This document shows, piece by piece, positions 15,146 through 19,327 of a stretch of DNA of 19,327 bases. The number at the start of each line of letters is the position of its first letter. The stretch's first letter is position 1. Origin of the DNA: CAZLGM01 sp964558875 (lineage in GTDB: Bacteria > Desulfobacterota > Desulfobulbia > Desulfobulbales > Desulfocapsaceae); NCBI GenBank assembly GCA_964558875.1, contig CAZLGM010000033.1, positions 1-19,327 on the forward strand, read 5' to 3'. A model generated the notes under the pieces. The model was given only the letters and a program-made list of their open reading frames with translations. It was not told the origin of the DNA and made no database searches. The position numbers were made by a program, and so were the translations under genes.

Positions 15146-15853
15146 ATGTCTCAGCACGCTCAACAGATCACTTTGAGTAAAGCCAGAGTTGATGCTTCAT
15201 CCGTTTTTCTTGCCAAAGTGTTTAACTGGATGGCTGTAGGTCTGGGGATTACCGGTGTGGTCGCCTATTTTACTGCCATGCTGGGACTTGCGCAGACCAT
15301 TGCATCAAGCGGTCTTTTTTTGATCCTGATCATCGGTGAGCTGGGCCTGGTTTTCTATCTGTCAGCTAGAATAAATAAAATGCAGGCCGGCACCGCCTCA
15401 TCCATGTTTCTTCTCTACTCTGTCCTGAACGGACTGACCCTATCTGTTATTTTTCTCGCTTACACCGGCACATCCATTGCCGCAACATTTTTTATTACCG
15501 CAGGTATGTTTGGAGCCATGGCGGTTTACGGTCTGATAACCAAGCGGGACCTGTCCGGGTTCGGCTCTTTCCTGTTTATGGGACTGATCGGCATTATCAT
15601 TGCCTCTATCGTAAATATATTTTTAAAGAGTTCCAGCCTCTACTGGGTTATCTCAATGATCGGCGTTTTAGTCTTTACCGGACTCACTGCCTATGATGTT
15701 CAGAAGATAAAAAAAATGGGTGAAGATGGTATAATGGAGCAGGGTGAAGCGGCCATCACCAAAGGATCCATCATGGGAGCGCTGGCACTGTATCTTGATT
15801 TTATCAATCTTTTCCTGATGCTTCTTCGATTTTTTGGAGGAGGCAGGGACTGA
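15146..15853 (+). CDS. Bax inhibitor-1 (BI-1/YccA) family membrane protein
   Basis: A 235-residue integral membrane protein with about seven hydrophobic helices. Family features include VFNWMAVGLGITGVVAYFT near the N-terminus, a Gly-rich third region, the helix STFLAYTGTSIAATFFITA-like segment in the middle, GLTAYDVQKIK near residues 173-183, and the ending ALALYLDFINLFLMLLRFFG, all typical of bacterial YccA/YbhL (UPF0005). Such proteins are linked to calcium leak or membrane-protein quality control, but the role here is not shown. A strong ribosome site AAAAAGGAG lies 8 bases before ATG 15146. A clear terminator follows 20 bases after the stop, so it appears to be a single-gene unit. Confidence 0.93.
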   Translation: MSQHAQQITLSKARVDASSVFLAKVFNWMAVGLGITGVVAYFTAMLGLAQTIASSGLFLILIIGELGLVFYLSARINKMQAGTASSMFLLYSVLNGLTLSVIFLAYTGTSIAATFFITAGMFGAMAVYGLITKRDLSGFGSFLFMGLIGIIIASIVNIFLKSSSLYWVISMIGVLVFTGLTAYDVQKIKKMGEDGIMEQGEAAITKGSIMGALALYLDFINLFLMLLRFFGGGRD

Positions 15854-15873
15854 TTGTTTCCTTTGGTCGTAAC

Positions 15874-15911
15874 AAAAGCATGTTCCGGGAAATCGGAGCA
15901 TGCTTTTTTTG
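15874..15911 (+). terminator. Rho-independent terminator after BI-1 gene
   Basis: A 12-bp stem with one G-U pair (AAGCATGTTCCG at 15876-15887 with CGGAGCATGCTT at 15894-15905) and loop GGAAAT is followed by a run of seven T (15904-15910). Flanking A and T bases can extend the stem by two pairs. Confidence 0.9.
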
Positions 15912-15996
15912 TTTATACCACAGACGTTGAAGACTATTTTTAGAAGCGTTAATACCACTTGAGGCTGAAATCATTGGATTCAGGCAGGAGAGAAAA

Positions 15997-17199
15997 ATGA
16001 GCGGATCTTTTGCTGGCAAACAAATTGTTTTTGGGGTGACCGGTTCCATAGCTGCATTCAAAGGTGCCGGCTGGGTCTCGACGCTTACCCAGGCTGGGGC
16101 TGATATCTCTGTTGTGATGACCCGGTCAGCCACCCAGTTTGTATCTCCTTTAACATTTTCCGCATTGTCCGGAAACAAAACGTGTTCGGATATGTTTGAA
16201 GATGAAAAGTCGTCTTCTATTTCCCATATCGATCTGGCTACCACGGCGGATTGTATTGTCATTGCTCCAGCCACGGCCCAGACAATCAGCAGGTTGGCCA
16301 ATGGTTTTGCTGATGATCTGCTTACCGCCATCGTCCTGGCAACCAGTGCTCCGGTAATTATCTGCCCTGCCATGAACAGTAATATGTTCGCCCATCCGGC
16401 TACTCAGAATAATATTGATAAATTGAGATCATTCGGATATCAGATTGTTGATCCCGAATATGGCTCCATGGCCTGCAAAACAGAAGGGCAGGGACGACTA
16501 GTTTCCTGGGAAACTGCCAGGGAAGTTATATTGCGTGCTCTGTCTGAACAGGACCTTAAAGACCATCATGTTCTGGTAACCGCCGGACCAACCAGGGAAA
16601 CCATTGATGCCGCCCGTTTTCTTTCCAACCGCTCTTCAGGCAAGATGGGATATGCGCTTGCCGCGGCCGCTTATCGTCGGGGGGCTGAAGTCACGCTGAT
16701 CAGTGGACCAACCTCTCTTAGCCCACCCCATGGGGTCAATACTCTACAGGTTCAAACCGCACAGGAAATGTATGACCAACTGTTTGATTCTCTGCAGCAA
16801 GCAACCATTGTCATAAAAGCAGCCGCAGTATCCGACTTTCGCTCAAAAAACAGGGTTGAGCGAAAAATCAAAAAACACCAGGCTGAACTGGAGTTGGCAC
16901 TTGAAGCCAACCCGGATATCCTTGCTGAGATTGGCAAGAAACGAACATCCTCTACTCCATTTCTTGTTGGTTTCTGTGCTGAGACAGAAAACATGTTGGA
17001 AGAAGCCCAAAGAAAACTGAAAGAAAAAAGAGTTGATCTCATTTGTGCTAACGATATCAGTGGTGACGATACCGGTTTTGGAGTTGATACCAACAGGGTG
17101 ACCATGGTTGATCACAATAAACACATTCAATTACCAATGGTTTTAAAAGAAGAGACCGCCAATCTCATTCTCGATCGCGTTGTCGAGCTTCTTGGCTGA
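15997..17199 (+). CDS. coaBC: Bifunctional phosphopantothenoylcysteine decarboxylase/synthetase
   Basis: A 400-residue cytoplasmic enzyme for two steps of coenzyme A synthesis: joining 4'-phosphopantothenate to cysteine (CoaB) and decarboxylating the product with FMN (CoaC). The CoaC half (about 1-185) has GVTGSIAAFKG, the catalytic His at 77 in SHIDLATTAD, PAMNSNM at 124-130, and the substrate-lid Cys at 160 in GSMACKTEGQGR. The CoaB half (about 189-400) has VLVTAGPTRETIDAARFLSN, SSGKMGYALA, KAAAVSDFR and VDLICANDI. AGGAG precedes ATG 15997. The length is normal for the fused Dfp protein. It stands alone after a terminator. Confidence 0.96.
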   Translation: MSGSFAGKQIVFGVTGSIAAFKGAGWVSTLTQAGADISVVMTRSATQFVSPLTFSALSGNKTCSDMFEDEKSSSISHIDLATTADCIVIAPATAQTISRLANGFADDLLTAIVLATSAPVIICPAMNSNMFAHPATQNNIDKLRSFGYQIVDPEYGSMACKTEGQGRLVSWETAREVILRALSEQDLKDHHVLVTAGPTRETIDAARFLSNRSSGKMGYALAAAAYRRGAEVTLISGPTSLSPPHGVNTLQVQTAQEMYDQLFDSLQQATIVIKAAAVSDFRSKNRVERKIKKHQAELELALEANPDILAEIGKKRTSSTPFLVGFCAETENMLEEAQRKLKEKRVDLICANDISGDDTGFGVDTNRVTMVDHNKHIQLPMVLKEETANLILDRVVELLG

Positions 17200-17283
17200 C
17201 AAGGCTTGCATTCAAGTCTACTCTTAATAGGTAGAGACTTGAGGATACCTGTTGTTGGAAATCCCTGATTGTTTCCCCATTTG

Positions 17284-17505
17284 CTATTTTCCAGAAGCGA
17301 AATATCGTGCAATTTTAACAAACAGCAGAATAAATGGAGCTCCGTGAAAAAACAGGTCAAAAATATCTATCGGCCGTTTTAGATTTCCTGAGATTAGCAT
17401 GGACAGCTTTTCAAAAAGATGTGGCACTGGATAAAACGGTGCAAATCCCAATGTACAGCAGAAAAGGATAACTATCAGCCAGGGTATTTCGTCTATCAGA
17501 TGCAT
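17284..17505 (-). CDS. Small conserved two-helix membrane protein
   Basis: A 73-residue predicted inner-membrane protein. On the minus strand ATG 17505 is preceded by AAGGA with an 8-base spacer, which favours this start over a longer frame opening at 17550. Two hydrophobic segments (IPWLIVILFCCTLGFAPF near residues 6-23 and FFHGAPFILLFVKI near 52-66) flank a loop with PHLFEKLSMLISG and KRPIDIFDL. This pattern (IPW...LGLAPF, PHL.EKL.ML, RPIDIFDL..HG.P) is one I know from many short proteobacterial proteins, often labelled RND transporter without proof. Function is unknown. It lies between coaBC and the queuosine glycosyltransferase-like gene, facing coaBC. Confidence 0.78.
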   Translation of the reverse strand: MHLIDEIPWLIVILFCCTLGFAPFYPVPHLFEKLSMLISGNLKRPIDIFDLFFHGAPFILLFVKIARYFASGK

Positions 17506-17709
17506 GAAATATGTCCTTGTAAAACAGTTTTCTTGGTTTGGTTGTAGCAAGAGTGTATTTCCAGAAACAGAGACCCTTATATAGTCAGGTTACTTACTTG
17601 GTGAAGGCAATATAAGCATTTTCTTAAATGCTGTCGATTAATAAACCATTGAAGTAGGAACAATGGTTCATAATTGTCGCCGATCGTTCGATGTTCAGGA
17701 GTTATTTCA

Positions 17710-18821
17710 GTGACATCTGCCCCAAAAAAAATTCTCATCCTCGAACCCTATTTTGGTGGATCACACAAAGCTTTTCTACAAGGCTTAGCCTCCACGCTAT
17801 CAGCTGAATGTACCTTTTTAACACTTCCGGCCAGGAAGTGGAAAATGCGAATGCAGCTTTCCGCATACTGGTTTGTCGATCAGATACAGGACCTCTGCAC
17901 AACGAAAAAAAAAAACACTTTGATGTCGTTCTATGTTCAACCTTCGTTGATACAGCCGTTCTCCGTTCTCTTCTGACATCAAAACCATGGTGGGATCCAT
18001 CCACACCTATCCATATCTATTTCCATGAAAACCAGTTCGGGTATCCCAATCAGATTACCGATCCGCAGATTTATCAGTTCACGAGTATTAATTTCAACAG
18101 CGCAATGGCAGCCGATTCGTTGGGCTTCAATTCCAACTACAATTTGAACAGCTTTCTTGGTGGAATCAGCGTCTATCTGCAAAAGGTTTCAGATATGAAG
18201 CTGACGGGAGCAGAGGATGTGGTAAAAGAAAAATCACGTATTCTTTTTCCAGGTCTTGATTTTTCTGTTATTGATCAGATAAGGGAAAACAGAGGGGCAT
18301 CAAACAGTCCGCCTGTTATTGTCTGGAATCACAGATGGGAACATGACAAAGGGCCGGACATTTTTTTTGCAGCTTTATATCAGATACAGAAAGAAAAAAT
18401 CCCTTTTAAGCTGATTGTCCTGGGTCAATCGTTTGATAACCGGCCTGACTGCTTCGTCCAGGCGAAAGAGAGGTTAAAAGAAAATATCCTCCACTTTGGC
18501 TATGTTGAATCGAGGCGGGAATATGTTCGTCTTCTCTGCCAGGGGGATATCGTCGTTTCAACAGCGAACCACGAGTTTTTCGGAATAGCGATCATTGAGG
18601 CAGTTCGAGCCGGGTGTTACCCAGTGCTGCCGGACAGACTTTCGTACAAGGAGCTGTTTGACTCCAGCTATCGATACCAGGATCAGCAATTTGGCCGCCA
18701 TCTTACCAAGTTGCTCAAATATCCTCAAAAAATGGATCTTACCACCTCGAATCGATTGACGGATCGTTTTAAGTGGTCAGCGTTGGAGAAGTCGTATACC
18801 CAGTGGTTACTTGCAGATTAA
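17710..18821 (+). CDS. tRNA-queuosine mannosyltransferase-like GT (DUF3524), frameshifted
   Basis: The N-terminal part (17710 to about 17916) encodes KKILILEPYFGGSHKAFLQG and LPARKWKMRMQ, the start of the DUF3524/GTDC1 family (tRNA-queuosine alpha-mannosyltransferase in animals). The rest continues in the -1 frame from about 17913: HFDVVLCSTFVD, IHIYFHENQFGYP, VIVWNHRWEHDKGP, STANHEFFGIAIIEAVRAGC, and LSYKELF, a GT-B fold ending at 18821. The two parts join at a run of 11 A (17905-17915); one extra A, or a -1 slip on A AAA AAC, would give a single ~370-residue protein of normal length. The GTG at 17710 has AGGAG 8 bases upstream. Expected role is glycosylation of queuosine in tRNA, by family only. 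It may be a real gene with slippage, a phase-variable or decaying gene, or a sequencing error. Confidence 0.8.
17904..17916 (+). other. A11 homopolymer with slippery heptamer A AAA AAC
   Basis: The frame-breaking site in the queuosine-glycosyltransferase-like gene. In the upstream frame the codons are AAA AAA AAA AAC (17905-17916), so 17910-17916 read A AAA AAC, a canonical -1 slippery heptamer. A -1 shift there enters exactly the downstream frame (AAA at 17913-17915, CAC at 17916-17918). RNA polymerase slippage adding one A would do the same. Without a shift, translation ends at 17976. I see no convincing stimulatory hairpin just downstream. Confidence 0.6.
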
Positions 18822-18905
18822 GGTGTGCAAACAATTAAGCTGCAAACCATGCGATAGGTTGATTATTCTCCTCATCCGGGTGGCAGGGCAGAGAAAAGAC
18901 TGTTT

Positions 18906-19327
18906 CTACTTAATCAGGGTTTTTGCAAAGTCAAGCATTCTCTGGATTGGAATCTTTGCCCTGCGGGCCAACTCTTTATCGACAAAAATCTCATTGCTTC
19001 CTGTTTCAAGCGTTTGAGCAAGATTGATAAGTGAATTCATTCCCATCCACGGGCAGTGGGCACAGCTTTGGCAGGTAGCTCCTTCTCCGGCTGTCGGTGC
19101 TTCAATGAGTGTTTTTCCTGGGGCCACTTTTTTCATTTTACTGAAAATACCGGCATCGGTGGCCACGATAAACTCGTTGTTTTTCATTGATGCTACTGCG
19201 TTGATCAGTGCTGTGGTAGAGCCGACCACATCGGCCTGTTCGATCACCGGAGCTGGTGACTCGGGATGAACCAGAACGGCTGCATCCGGGTGCAGTTTTC
19301 TTACACGCTGAAGCGCAACTGATTTGA
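18906..19327 (-). CDS. nadA: Quinolinate synthase NadA, C-terminal part
   Basis: The minus-strand frame is open to the right edge of the window, so the N-terminal part lies outside; about 139 residues are visible. They read LHPDAAVLVHPES, then ADVVGSTTALINAV, FIVATDAGIFSKMKK and a Cys-rich CQSCAHCPWMGMNSL near the end. GSTTA and the CxxCxxCPWM.MN segment are diagnostic of NadA, whose [4Fe-4S] cluster helps condense iminoaspartate with dihydroxyacetone phosphate to quinolinate in NAD synthesis. The C-terminal tail is short and ends at 18906. It converges with the queuosine glycosyltransferase-like gene across 84 bases in which no clear terminator is visible. Confidence 0.94.
   Translation of the reverse strand, partial: KSVALQRVRKLHPDAAVLVHPESPAPVIEQADVVGSTTALINAVASMKNNEFIVATDAGIFSKMKKVAPGKTLIEAPTAGEGATCQSCAHCPWMGMNSLINLAQTLETGSNEIFVDKELARRAKIPIQRMLDFAKTLIK

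Noticed and set aside
17212..17242. TCAAGTCT/AGACTTGA inverted repeat after coaBC as a terminator
   Set aside because: The loop is 15 bases and there is no T-run; too weak to list.
17644..17668. 8-bp hairpin AACCATTG/CAATGGTT as a terminator
   Set aside because: AT-rich stem with a 9-base loop and no T-run after it; could be chance.
17808..17912. A separate start for the second half of the queuosine glycosyltransferase-like gene
   Set aside because: Translation of this part in the downstream frame gives no family motifs, while the other frame gives LPARKWKMRMQ; the frame change belongs at the A11 run.
1..19327. CRISPR arrays, tRNA, rRNA genes, phage genes or attachment sites
   Set aside because: No regularly spaced short repeats, tRNA-like cloverleaf, rRNA sequence, integrase or phage structural gene was seen anywhere in the window.

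Overview
The window reads as a chromosomal stretch of a Gram-negative, probably anaerobic bacterium with moderate GC. An outer-membrane efflux channel, Pal-type and PEGA-type lipoproteins, a CooC-type ATPase, CoaBC, NadA and a queuosine-tRNA glycosyltransferase homologue together suggest Desulfobacterota (Desulfobulbales-like). That placement is inference from gene content and protein style; no rRNA gene is present.

Positions 1-7119 hold a tripartite ABC efflux locus: a TolC-like channel (5' end outside the window), a long HlyD/MacA-type adaptor, a MacB-type ATPase and an FtsX/MacB-type permease, followed by a small exported protein of unknown family. The part from the adaptor's last ~69 codons to just past the small-protein gene exists twice in tandem (2139-3955 and 3956-7119). 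In the first copy the ATPase carries frameshifts and a stop, and a ~1.36 kb deletion fuses its remnant to the last 47 codons of the permease. The small-protein gene is intact in both copies, each followed by the same strong hairpin terminator. The second copy begins with an orphan 3' piece of the adaptor and carries the only intact ATPase and permease. The first terminator therefore now lies between the adaptor and its ABC partner.

Positions 7140-12549 are a surface-polysaccharide cluster: a polyprenyl-phosphate GT2 with two C-terminal membrane helices, three further GT2 enzymes (two or three rhamnosyltransferase-like) and a WbaP-type initiating sugar-phosphate transferase. No flippase or polymerase is visible. 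Positions 12626-14060 carry three consecutive lipoprotein genes (two PEGA-like, one Pal/OmpA-like), which look like an envelope module.

The rest is mostly housekeeping: a CooC-type maturation ATPase (minus strand), a 323-bp gap with nested inverted repeats, a Bax inhibitor-1 family membrane protein with a clear terminator, bifunctional coaBC, a 73-residue membrane protein (minus strand), a tRNA-queuosine mannosyltransferase-like gene (DUF3524/GTDC1 family) split by a frameshift at a run of 11 A, and the 3' part of nadA (minus strand), which runs off the right edge.

The most unusual items are the decaying tandem duplication that spares an undescribed exported protein, the A11 frameshift with a canonical -1 slippery heptamer, and the inverted-repeat element inside the duplicated unit. 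Annotation was done by eye; family names rest on recognised motifs, not on database searches.
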